The translations under genes and the position numbers were made by a program. Shown here one piece after another: positions 1 to 5,631 of a DNA stretch of 6,321 nucleotides. Positions within the stretch are counted from its first letter, which is position 1, and each line of letters starts with the position of its first letter. The notes under the pieces were generated by a model. It was not told the origin of the DNA. It ran no database searches and saw only the letters and a program-made list of their open reading frames with translations. Origin of the DNA: JABMMZ01 sp044373665 (GTDB lineage: Bacteria > Bacteroidota > Bacteroidia > NS11-12g > UBA955); contig JBIPNH010000125.1 of NCBI GenBank assembly GCA_044373665.1, positions 1 through 6,321 of the forward strand, written 5' to 3'.

Positions 1-717
1 ATGGGACATACAGCGGTTATTAAACCCTCTAGTCAAGATCAGGTCTTAATTAAACATGTTGTTAAATGCTTGGGGGAACAAAATTCATATTTTCTAGAAT
101 CAATCATCATTTCAGATTCACTTAAAAATATTGATGGACTCATTGCAACGGGTAGTAATAACTCCTCCCGTTATTTCGAATATTATTTCCGAGAAATCCC
201 TAAAATTATTCGAAAAAACCGCACCTCTGTTGCTGTACTTACCGGCAATGAATCTGATGAGGAGTTAAAAGGACTCGCTCATGATATTTATCAATACTTT
301 GGATTGGGATGCCGTAACGTAACCCATTTAATTCTTCCAAGAAATATTGATTTAAAAAGACTGTATGAATCATACGACTTGTACATTGACATTGTAAATC
401 ACCATAAATATTACAACAACTACATGTACCATAAGTCTATCTTGCTAATGAATTTAGACAAACATTACGACAATGGGTTCATGCTTTACCAAGAAAAAGA
501 AACCCCTCACGCTCCTATTGCGACTATGAATTACCACTATTACGATACAATCGATGAGGCAGTTTCATACCTCAATTCACACAATGATTTGTGGCAATGT
601 GTGGTGAGTCATCACCCCGAAATACCCAATGCAATTGGTTTTGGAAATGCCCAAAGTCCTGAATTGTGGGACTATGCAGACAATATCAATGTATTGGACT
701 TCCTAAAAAATATTTAA
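1..717 (+). CDS. Acyl-CoA reductase, LuxC family (5' truncated by window edge)
   Basis: This protein probably reduces a fatty acyl-CoA or acyl thioester to an aldehyde with NADPH, as the LuxC family (aldehyde-dehydrogenase-like fold) does. The 238 visible residues include a glycine-rich stretch, IATGSNNSSRYFEYYF (48-63), and the family's GLGCRNVT segment (101-108), in which Cys104 should be the catalytic thiol that forms the acyl-enzyme. Family members are usually about 350 residues. The first visible residues (MGHTAVIKPSS) match the middle of the family, so the ATG at position 1 is probably an internal methionine and about 110 residues lie upstream of the window. The stop is TAA at 715-717. 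No luxD or luxE homologue is visible; in non-luminous Bacteroidota the role is more likely lipid or aldehyde metabolism than light production. No obvious terminator follows. Family assignment is from recognised motifs; substrate is unknown. Confidence 0.85.
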   Translation: MGHTAVIKPSSQDQVLIKHVVKCLGEQNSYFLESIIISDSLKNIDGLIATGSNNSSRYFEYYFREIPKIIRKNRTSVAVLTGNESDEELKGLAHDIYQYFGLGCRNVTHLILPRNIDLKRLYESYDLYIDIVNHHKYYNNYMYHKSILLMNLDKHYDNGFMLYQEKETPHAPIATMNYHYYDTIDEAVSYLNSHNDLWQCVVSHHPEIPNAIGFGNAQSPELWDYADNINVLDFLKNI

Positions 718-832
718 CCTACAGTTTACATCGTTTTTTATGTGTTTTTGATTTTTCAGAAACCAAAAAGCGTATTTTTTATATTACAATCAACTAATTT
801 ACAGTATTTTAAAGATTATTATTCAAACCAAT

Positions 833-860
833 GCAACCTTTATAGAATATAGTCGTCTAA
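833..860 (+). promoter_or_regulatory. Putative ECF-sigma-type promoter (GCAACC ... CGTCTAA)
   Basis: GCAACCTT (833-840) and CGTCTAA (854-860) are arranged as AAC-N16-CGT, the classic spacing of promoters read by extracytoplasmic-function sigma factors (AAC core at -35, CGT core at -10). They differ from the TTG / TAnnTTTG type seen elsewhere in this window. Transcription would start near 866, about 20 bases before the ATG of the small ORF at 886. The cognate sigma factor is not in the window. The assignment rests on motif and spacing only. Confidence 0.5.
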
Positions 861-885
861 GAAAGTAACTAAGTCAATATATAGT

Positions 886-972
886 ATGAAATATTCAATT
901 CCGATGCTAAAAGCAACATTAATTTTAATGTTTTTAATGTTTGTACAACTTTTGGTATTAACTCAAATTTAA
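886..972 (+). CDS. Possible 28-residue hydrophobic membrane peptide
   Basis: A 28-codon ORF runs from ATG 886 to TAA 970-972. It has a short polar start with two lysines (MKYSIPMLKA), then about 18 almost purely hydrophobic residues (TLILMFLMFVQLLVLTQI) without charge, which is long enough for one membrane helix. The lysines before the helix suggest an N-in orientation. The ORF starts about 25 bases after the -10 element of an ECF-like promoter (833-860) and a strong terminator follows 40 bases after its stop, so it sits alone in a transcript of roughly 180 bases. No good Shine-Dalgarno is present; the purine stretch AAGAAAG at 859-865 is too far upstream. I recognise no family. The transcript could instead be a non-coding small RNA and the ORF chance, since short hydrophobic ORFs arise easily in AT-rich DNA. 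Confidence 0.4.
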   Translation: MKYSIPMLKATLILMFLMFVQLLVLTQI

Positions 973-1012
973 GAACCCAATTGTTGACCTTTAAATCTAA
1001 AGCTCTTTAAAC

Positions 1013-1045
1013 AAAAAAACCAGACTATTAAGTCTGGTTTTTTTT
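1013..1045. terminator. Bidirectional intrinsic terminator
   Basis: The arm AACCAGACT (1018-1026) and its exact complement AGTCTGGTT (1031-1039) enclose the 4-base loop ATTA. A run of seven A on the left (1013-1019) and eight T on the right (1038-1045) extend the pairing to 14 bp and give a U-tract on either strand. It can end the plus-strand transcript of the small ORF at 886-972 and, on the minus strand, the PUR-family transcript whose stop codon is 15 bases away. Confidence 0.9.
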
Positions 1046-1060
1046 ATGGAGTATAACGAA

Positions 1061-1363
1061 TTAACCGTTATTGGTCTCAGAATCGTTGTGCCTTGTAAAC
1101 TCATCGAAGTTATATTCAGGCAGCAATTCATTTTTAACATGTTTTATGGTTTCGTTGAGGGCATCAGAAAACTTATTAAAATCCTCTTTGTATAAGAAAA
1201 TTTTAGTTTTCACATAGTTCCCATCCTCAAACTTTTTGGAACTTTCAGTAATTGTTAAATAATAATCATTTGACTTAGTACTTCTTACGTCAAAAAAGTA
1301 CGTTCTCTTTCCTGCTTTCACACGTTTTGAAAAAATCGTGTTTTGGTCTCTAAAATCTTCCAT
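1061..1363 (-). CDS. PUR-family nucleic-acid-binding protein (DUF3276)
   Basis: This is a 100-residue cytoplasmic protein of the bacterial PUR-alpha-like family (DUF3276), widespread in Bacteroidota and related to the spirochaete BpuR regulator. One PUR repeat fills most of the chain: KRVKAGKRTYFFDVRSTKSN (13-32), then DYYLTITESSKKF (33-45), then KIFLYKEDFNKFSDALNETI (54-73), the usual beta-strands followed by an amphipathic helix. PUR proteins bind single-stranded DNA or RNA, usually as dimers; the target here is unknown. The acidic, polar tail after about residue 87 is probably disordered. The ATG at 1361-1363 lies directly behind AGAAG, too close for a normal ribosome site, but it leaves the expected N-terminus. 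The gene is monocistronic: divergent from the secreted-protein gene at 1462 and ended by the terminator at 1013-1045. Confidence 0.88.
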   Translation of the reverse strand: MEDFRDQNTIFSKRVKAGKRTYFFDVRSTKSNDYYLTITESSKKFEDGNYVKTKIFLYKEDFNKFSDALNETIKHVKNELLPEYNFDEFTRHNDSETNNG

Positions 1364-1426
1364 CTTCTTTTATTTAAAATATGGGTGCTAATTAACATCT
1401 AATTTTTTAAAAATCAAAAAAAATAC

Positions 1427-1434
1427 GAACTTTG
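1427..1434 (+). promoter_or_regulatory. Weak Bacteroidota-type -7 element
   Basis: GAACTTTG matches TAnnTTTG at 7 of 8 positions and lies 27 bases before the ATG at 1462, a typical distance in this phylum. No TTG is present at the -33 distance. The element overlaps the TTG codon at 1432, which argues against translation starting there. Confidence 0.35.
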
Positions 1435-1461
1435 GCAGTAAATTTGAAATATATCTATATC

Positions 1462-1884
1462 ATGAGAATAATCGCTTTTATTTTAATTCTATGGGGCAGC
1501 ACGCAAATGGGCTATTCTTCAACCACAGACAGCACTCGCACTGTTATGGTAGGTGATTCTGTCTATATCAATCAATGCAAAAACAACAATTATTTATACA
1601 TTCAATATTACAGAAAAACCCGCATTGTTGATTTAAAAGCCACTTATAACAAGGAAACAGGTGATGATTTTTTTGAATATTTTTTCACAGATGGTGATTT
1701 TGATGTCAAAACCCTTCCTTGCGAATTTGGACTTAAGAAATACAAAATCTTGTCAATAAAAACACTTGTAGACAAAGAAACAGGCATAGACAGACCAGTT
1801 ATGTTCCTTGAACTTGGACTTAACACGGTAGCATGGGTTGAGCTAAACGGTGCTGTAAATGAAATGGAAATATACTTGCAATAA
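1462..1884 (+). CDS. Small secreted protein of unknown function
   Basis: The predicted product is 140 residues. It starts with a signal-peptide-like segment (MRIIAFILILWGSTQMGYSS) with one arginine, a hydrophobic core and a likely cleavage site near residues 18-20, so the mature protein of about 120 residues should be periplasmic or exported. The mature part is rich in short hydrophobic and aromatic strands with no clear helices, and has two cysteines (39 and 87) that could form a disulfide. Recognisable patches are GDSVYINQCKNNNYLYIQYY (31-50) and TLPCEFGLKKYKI (84-96). I do not recognise a named family. The frame is open ten codons further up to a TTG at 1432, but that lies in the likely promoter and would put charged residues before the signal peptide, so ATG 1462 is chosen. 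The stop at 1882-1884 directly abuts the stop of the convergent cytochrome gene. Confidence 0.75.
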   Translation: MRIIAFILILWGSTQMGYSSTTDSTRTVMVGDSVYINQCKNNNYLYIQYYRKTRIVDLKATYNKETGDDFFEYFFTDGDFDVKTLPCEFGLKKYKILSIKTLVDKETGIDRPVMFLELGLNTVAWVELNGAVNEMEIYLQ

Positions 1885-1896
1885 TTATTGCTTGTA
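1873..1896. repeat. Palindrome spanning two abutting convergent stop codons
   Basis: A perfect 14-bp palindrome (GCAATAATTATTGC, 1878-1891) is centred exactly on the junction of the two stop codons. It is extended by complementary TAC / GTA ends after a 2-base mismatch on each side, giving 24 bases in all. As RNA it would form a 5-bp stem with an AAUU loop, a small internal loop and three more pairs, the same on both strands. No T-run follows in either direction, so it is not a classical terminator. Confidence 0.6.
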
Positions 1897-2244
1897 ACCG
1901 CCTTCAATCCAGCAATTAATAACAGCAATAGTGCTGTCGGATAATTTAGCTCCTTTTTTTGGCATGTGTGGATACAAACCCTCGTGTTTGATGGAACCCA
2001 TAAAACGTTTTTTCATCGCTTCATCTTTCACCATTTCATAGTTTGACAAATCGATACCATACATTTTTTTGCTTGCACTGTGACATGAACCTGCACAATA
2101 TTTATTTATGATTGGTGCCACATCCTTGGTATAAGTAGAGGCGCAATCTGTTTTGCTTATTGTAACTGTTTTTTTAGGCTTACAAGCTTGTACCGAAACA
2201 AGAAGTGCACTAAGAATAAAAAGGGAAGTATATATTGATTTCAT
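1885..2244 (-). CDS. Lipoprotein c-type cytochrome with unusual CX3CH haem motif
   Basis: This 119-residue protein has a type II signal peptide (MKSIYTSLFILSALLVSVQA, then lipidated Cys21), so it should be a membrane-anchored periplasmic lipoprotein. The mature part resembles the small monohaem cytochrome domain common in Bacteroidota: DVAPIINKYC (41-50), then the haem site, GIDLSNYEMV (63-72), a candidate distal ligand Met94 in HMPKKGAKLSD (93-103), and a closing helix IAVINCWIEGG. The haem site reads CAGSCH (50-55), that is CX3CH, one residue longer than the usual CXXCH. His55 would be the proximal ligand. Cys34 and Cys111 could pair in a disulfide. A role in electron transfer is inferred; the partner is unknown. 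The gene follows lon after 44 bases, with its own promoter in the gap. Alternative: a non-haem relative that lost cofactor binding. Confidence 0.8.
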   Translation of the reverse strand: MKSIYTSLFILSALLVSVQACKPKKTVTISKTDCASTYTKDVAPIINKYCAGSCHSASKKMYGIDLSNYEMVKDEAMKKRFMGSIKHEGLYPHMPKKGAKLSDSTIAVINCWIEGGYKQ

Positions 2245-2258
2245 TGATTAAAGGAATA

Positions 2259-2288
2259 CAAATATAATGAAAGAAAACTAAAAATCAA
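2259..2288 (-). promoter_or_regulatory. Bacteroidota-type promoter for the lipoprotein cytochrome
   Basis: Read on the minus strand, TTG (2288-2286) is followed after 19 bases by TATATTTG (2266-2259), a full match to the Bacteroidota TTG-N17-23-TAnnTTTG consensus. The -7 element ends 14 bases before the cytochrome ATG, so the leader would be only about 10 bases. The -33 element directly follows the lon stop codon, so the promoter fills the whole lon-cytochrome gap and leaves no room for a lon terminator. Confidence 0.7.
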
Positions 2289-4751
2289 CTAAGCTACTGT
2301 TACTTGGTCAAAGCTAATAGGGTTTTTAACCTTTTCGTCTAACAAAGCCAAATCCAACACCTCTAACATGTTTTTGATATAATAAAAATGCAGTCCTTTA
2401 AGGTAGTTTTGAGGAATATCTTCAACATCCTTTTGGTTGTCGTGACACATTATTATCTCTTTAATTCCTGCTCTTTTTGCAGCCAATATTTTCTCTTTGA
2501 TACCACCTACAGGCAATACTCTTCCTCTCAATGTTATTTCGCCTGTCATAGCTAAAAATTGCTTTACTTTTCTTTGTGTAAACAACGAAGCCAAAGAGGT
2601 TAAAATTGTAATCCCTGCACTTGGACCATCTTTAGGAATGGCACCCGCCGGAAAGTGAATATGGATGTCATATTGATTAAACCTTTCGTTAGGAATTCCC
2701 AAGTAATCGGCATTCGCTTTTAAAAAGGTCAATGCAGTTGTGGCACTTTCTTTCATCACATCACCCAGTTTCCCTGTCAATGTCAATGAACCTTTTCCTT
2801 TGGTAAGTGTACTTTCTACAAATAAAATACTACCACCCACAGGGCTCCATGCTAAACCGGTAACAACACCTGCCACTTCATTGTCTTGGTATATTTCTTT
2901 GTCTAGTTTATCAACTCCCAATATCCTTTGAATGTCTTCGGCATTTAAAGAAGGTTTCAAATCTATTTCCATGGCAATGTTCATGGCATTATGCCTAACC
3001 AATGATGCTATTTTTTTCTCTAAATTCCTAACACCACTCTCTCTTGTGTATTCCTCAACGATTAGCTCTACAACATCGTTTGACAATTTGAATTGATTAT
3101 TTTTCAAACCATGTTGAGTCCTTTGTTTTGGAATTAAGTATTTTTGTGCTATTTCAATTTTCTCTTCTACGGTATAACCACTTATTTCAATTACCTCCAT
3201 TCTATCTAATAACGCAGGTTGAATAGTATCCAATGAATTGGCTGTAGCAATAAACATCACTTTACTTAAGTCATAGTCTATTTCTAAATAATTGTCGTGA
3301 AAAGTGGTGTTTTGTTCAGGATCTAACACTTCCAATAAGGCAGAAGAAGGGTCGCCTCTAAAATCAGTTCCTACTTTGTCTATTTCATCCAATACAAAAA
3401 CCGGATTACCCGATTTAACCTTTTTAAGATTTTGAATAATTCGTCCCGGCATTGCGCCAATATAGGTTTTGCGGTGACCACGTATTTCAGATTCATCATG
3501 CAAACCACCTAAAGAAACCCTTACATACTTTCTTCCAATAGCTTTAGCAACACTTTTTCCTAATGATGTTTTACCAACTCCCGGAGGGCCATAAAGACAA
3601 ATAATTGGACTTTTTAAATCTCCTTTTAGTTTTAAAACCGCCAAATATTCAAGAATACGTTGCTTTACTTTTTCCAAACCATAATGGTCGCTATCCAATA
3701 TTTTCTGAGCTTTTTTAAGATCTAAAACATCTTTGGTAAATTCGTTCCAAGGCAAATCAAGCAAGGTTTGTGCGTAATTAATCCCTACCGAATAATCGGG
3801 ACTTGCCGGATTGGCACGCAATAGCTTATCTAACTCTTTGTTGAAAGCTTCTTTGGCTTCTTTGGGCCATTTCTTTTTCAATCCACGGTCTCTTAAGCTT
3901 TGTATTTCACGGTCGGGACTGTCCTGACCAAGTTCCTCTTGAATAGCTCTTATTTGTTGTTGAAGGAAATATTCTTTTTGCTGTTTGTCAATATCAACCT
4001 TCACTTTATTCTGAATTTGGTCTTTCAGTTTCAACATTTGATTTTCTCTTATCAAGTGTTCAAATACGATGTGAGCTCTTGCTTTCAATGTATTGGTATT
4101 GATTATCAATTGTTTTTCTTGCAGTGAAATATTGAGATTAGAAGCAATGAAACTCACCAAGAAATTATCACTGTCAATATTCTTAATCGCAAAATTTGCT
4201 TCCGTAGGGATATTGGGCGATAAATGAATGTTCTCGGATGCAGTATCCTTGATATTTGAAATAAGGGCTTTTAACTCTTTGTCAGGCTTTTCGTCAATGT
4301 AATCCAAACTAGATACTTTGGCTCTTAAATAAGGATCTGAACTTATTTCTTCTCCTAATAAAATTCTTTTTTTACCTTGAATAATTACCGTTGTATTACC
4401 ATCGGGCATTCTGAGCACTTTTACAATTTGTGCCATGGTTCCAATACTATTCAATTGTGAAATAGTCGGTTCTTCAGTATCAGGATCTATTTGTGCAAAA
4501 ACACCAATGATTTTATCCGACTTATTTGCATCTTTTATTAGCTTTATAGATTTATCCCTCCCAACTGTAATTGGGAAAACAACGCCTGGAAATAAAACAG
4601 TGTTTCTAATCGGTAAAATTGGCAGACTTTCAGGCACCACTAATTTGTTGCTCTCCTTTTCCTCTTGCTGAGAAAACAATGGGAACAAGTCACTAGTCTC
4701 TGCGTCATCATTGTCTACACCTCCACCAAATATTAGTTTATCAAAATTCAT
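2289..4751 (-). CDS. lon: ATP-dependent protease Lon (LonA type)
   Basis: Lon is a cytoplasmic hexameric AAA+ serine protease that unfolds and degrades damaged and short-lived regulatory proteins. The 820 residues carry all three domains. The substrate-binding N-terminal domain (about 41-235) opens with LPILPIRNTVLFPGVVFPIT; a helical linker follows to about 340. The ATPase has Walker A GPPGVGKT (388-395), Walker B VFVLDEID (451-458), sensor-1 Asn505, a probable arginine finger Arg517 and sensor-2 Arg575. The protease domain (about 620-805) has catalytic Ser711 in PKDGPSAG and Lys754 in GGIKEK, 43 residues apart as in E. coli (Ser679/Lys722). Nothing essential is missing. An acidic extension of about 40 residues precedes the N domain, as is usual in Bacteroidota. 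The gene lies 82 bases behind ktrA on the same strand, with an inverted repeat upstream that may be regulatory. Confidence 0.98.
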   Translation of the reverse strand: MNFDKLIFGGGVDNDDAETSDLFPLFSQQEEKESNKLVVPESLPILPIRNTVLFPGVVFPITVGRDKSIKLIKDANKSDKIIGVFAQIDPDTEEPTISQLNSIGTMAQIVKVLRMPDGNTTVIIQGKKRILLGEEISSDPYLRAKVSSLDYIDEKPDKELKALISNIKDTASENIHLSPNIPTEANFAIKNIDSDNFLVSFIASNLNISLQEKQLIINTNTLKARAHIVFEHLIRENQMLKLKDQIQNKVKVDIDKQQKEYFLQQQIRAIQEELGQDSPDREIQSLRDRGLKKKWPKEAKEAFNKELDKLLRANPASPDYSVGINYAQTLLDLPWNEFTKDVLDLKKAQKILDSDHYGLEKVKQRILEYLAVLKLKGDLKSPIICLYGPPGVGKTSLGKSVAKAIGRKYVRVSLGGLHDESEIRGHRKTYIGAMPGRIIQNLKKVKSGNPVFVLDEIDKVGTDFRGDPSSALLEVLDPEQNTTFHDNYLEIDYDLSKVMFIATANSLDTIQPALLDRMEVIEISGYTVEEKIEIAQKYLIPKQRTQHGLKNNQFKLSNDVVELIVEEYTRESGVRNLEKKIASLVRHNAMNIAMEIDLKPSLNAEDIQRILGVDKLDKEIYQDNEVAGVVTGLAWSPVGGSILFVESTLTKGKGSLTLTGKLGDVMKESATTALTFLKANADYLGIPNERFNQYDIHIHFPAGAIPKDGPSAGITILTSLASLFTQRKVKQFLAMTGEITLRGRVLPVGGIKEKILAAKRAGIKEIIMCHDNQKDVEDIPQNYLKGLHFYYIKNMLEVLDLALLDEKVKNPISFDQVTVA

Positions 4752-4777
4752 ATCTTTAATTTAATTTACAATAGATG

Positions 4778-4799
4778 TGCCATACCGAATAGTATGACA
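4778..4799 (-). promoter_or_regulatory. Inverted repeat upstream of lon (possible operator or leader hairpin)
   Basis: TGCCATAC (4778-4785) and GTATGACA (4792-4799) are inverted copies matching at 7 of 8 positions, separated by 6 bases, and lie 26 bases before the lon start. The mismatch becomes a G-U pair in the lon leader, so an 8-bp RNA stem is possible. It does not match the CIRCE or HAIR heat-shock operators. A weak -7-like element (TCATTTTG, minus strand, 4805-4798; 7 of 8) overlaps its upstream edge, so it could be either an operator at the transcription start or a leader hairpin. Confidence 0.35.
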
Positions 4800-4816
4800 A
4801 AATGAATGTTTTTATT

Positions 4817-4845
4817 ATGAATAAATAGTTATCCTATTTATTCAT
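4817..4845 (-). repeat. 12-bp hairpin overlapping the ktrA stop codon
   Basis: The arm ATGAATAAATAG (4817-4828) has its perfect complement at 4834-4845, with a 5-base loop. The right arm encodes the last codons and stop of ktrA on the minus strand (Met-Asn-Lys-stop). The stem is almost all A-T and no T-run follows on the minus strand, so termination would be inefficient. It may mark the 3' end of the ktrA message or slow readthrough into lon. Confidence 0.5.
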
Positions 4846-5529
4846 TTCAATAAAACGTTCTATATCAATTTCTTTTCCCATTATGATAATTTCATCATTA
4901 TCATAGATCATTGTTGTGGGTAATACAACACCCAATAAATGTCTTTCTTTTTCAATGTGACCTTTTTTGTCCATCTCGAACAATCTTTTAACCGTTATTA
5001 AAGTTAAATTGTATTTGGTTTCGAAATCAATGTCTTTAATGGTTTTATTCAACACCCCATCAGGTGCGATAATCTCTGCTATTTCATAGCCATCAGGTAA
5101 TTGCAAAAACGTTTTAACACTCGGGTGAATTAATCTTTCTGCAACCAATATCCCAACTTCCTCCTCAGGAGATAACGTTTCCTTGATACCTAGTTTTTCT
5201 AAAATCATCTTTTGATGCGAAGAACCCGACCTTGCTATGATTCTCTTTATCTTTAATTCTAATAAATTAACAACCGTAAGTACTAAAGCTTCAAAATTTT
5301 CACCTATGGCAACAACAACCGCATCCATTTCATCAATTTTGAAACTTCTTAATGCCCTAATATCAGTTGCATCCATCGTTATAGCCATTGCCACATCTTC
5401 TTTTAATGATTCTACTCTGTCCTCATTATCGTCTATGGCAACAACTTCTGCCCCTCTTCTCGCTAATTGTCTTGCAATTTTTCCACCAAATCGACCCAAT
5501 CCAATTACCGCAAATTTTGATTTTATCAT
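4834..5529 (-). CDS. KtrA/TrkA-type potassium transport regulatory subunit (RCK protein)
   Basis: This 231-residue cytoplasmic protein is the nucleotide-gated ring subunit that controls a membrane K+ (or K+/Na+) transporter of the KtrB/TrkH class. The RCK_N Rossmann domain (about 4-120) starts with the dinucleotide motif GLGRFG (10-15), followed by acidic Asp33-Asp34 at the end of strand 2 and VVVAIGENFEA (71-81). The RCK_C domain follows at about 137-228, ending in DEIIIMGKEIDIERF. With one RCK_N plus one RCK_C in about 230 residues it is the KtrA type rather than the doubled E. coli TrkA. No transporter gene is on either side in this window, which is unusual since the pair is often adjacent. 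Start ATG 5527-5529 gives the family's normal N-terminus. lon follows 82 bases downstream on the same strand, so readthrough is possible. Confidence 0.93.
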   Translation of the reverse strand: MIKSKFAVIGLGRFGGKIARQLARRGAEVVAIDDNEDRVESLKEDVAMAITMDATDIRALRSFKIDEMDAVVVAIGENFEALVLTVVNLLELKIKRIIARSGSSHQKMILEKLGIKETLSPEEEVGILVAERLIHPSVKTFLQLPDGYEIAEIIAPDGVLNKTIKDIDFETKYNLTLITVKRLFEMDKKGHIEKERHLLGVVLPTTMIYDNDEIIIMGKEIDIERFIEMNK

Positions 5530-5544
5530 TTTAATTTATTAAAG

Positions 5545-5552
5545 CAAAATTA
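5545..5552 (-). promoter_or_regulatory. Bacteroidota-type -7 element for ktrA
   Basis: On the minus strand this reads TAATTTTG, a full match to TAnnTTTG, followed by C, 15 bases before the ktrA ATG. The nearest upstream TTG (5567-5565) is only 12 bases away, too close for a -33 element, so only half of the consensus is supported. Confidence 0.5.
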
Positions 5553-5614
5553 ATCCCTTTGTTTCAAAATTCCATAATAAATTAGATAAATTATAGAATT
5601 GATTTTTTTTTGAT

Positions 5615-5622
5615 TATAATTG
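5615..5622 (+). promoter_or_regulatory. Possible -7 element for the barrel gene
   Basis: TATAATTG matches TAnnTTTG at 7 of 8 positions, 9 bases before ATG 5632. This would leave an almost leaderless transcript, and no TTG sits at the right distance upstream; the TTG at 5599-5601 is 13 bases away. The call is tentative. Confidence 0.25.
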
Positions 5623-5631
5623 CTTAAAACT

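Larger units (their letters stand above)
718..1060. other. 343-base intergenic region with a small transcription unit
   Basis: No long ORF lies between the acyl-CoA reductase stop and the end of the PUR-family gene. The first 115 bases (718-832) are AT-rich with several T-runs and hold no motif or hairpin I can support. The remainder carries the ECF-type promoter, the 28-codon ORF and the bidirectional terminator listed separately. A weak 5-bp hairpin (CTTTA / TAAAG, 989-1002) lies between ORF and terminator and is probably incidental. Confidence 0.6.

Noticed and set aside
1..3. ATG at the first base as the true start of the acyl-CoA reductase
   Set aside because: The sequence that follows aligns in memory to the middle of the LuxC family, and about 110 N-terminal residues would be missing; the window most likely cuts the gene.
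1013..1045. Inverted repeat as a mobile-element end or attachment site
   Set aside because: The A-run / stem / T-run layout between two 3' ends is fully explained as a bidirectional terminator, and no transposase or target duplication is visible.
1432..1461. TTG start that would lengthen the small secreted protein by 10 residues
   Set aside because: The TTG overlaps the likely -7 element, and the ATG at 1462 begins a clean signal peptide.
1644..1928. 94-codon minus-strand ORF
   Set aside because: It is antisense to the secreted-protein gene and overlaps the cytochrome gene; its serine-rich low-complexity product is typical of a shadow frame.
2740..4671. Plus-strand ORFs of 63, 75 and 78 codons (2740-2931, 3900-4127, 4435-4671)
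   Set aside because: All are inside lon on the opposite strand and show no recognisable domain or upstream signal.
5237..5542. 101-codon plus-strand ORF
   Set aside because: It lies almost wholly antisense to ktrA, whose RCK motifs are unmistakable; the product is Ser/Ala/Thr-rich shadow sequence.
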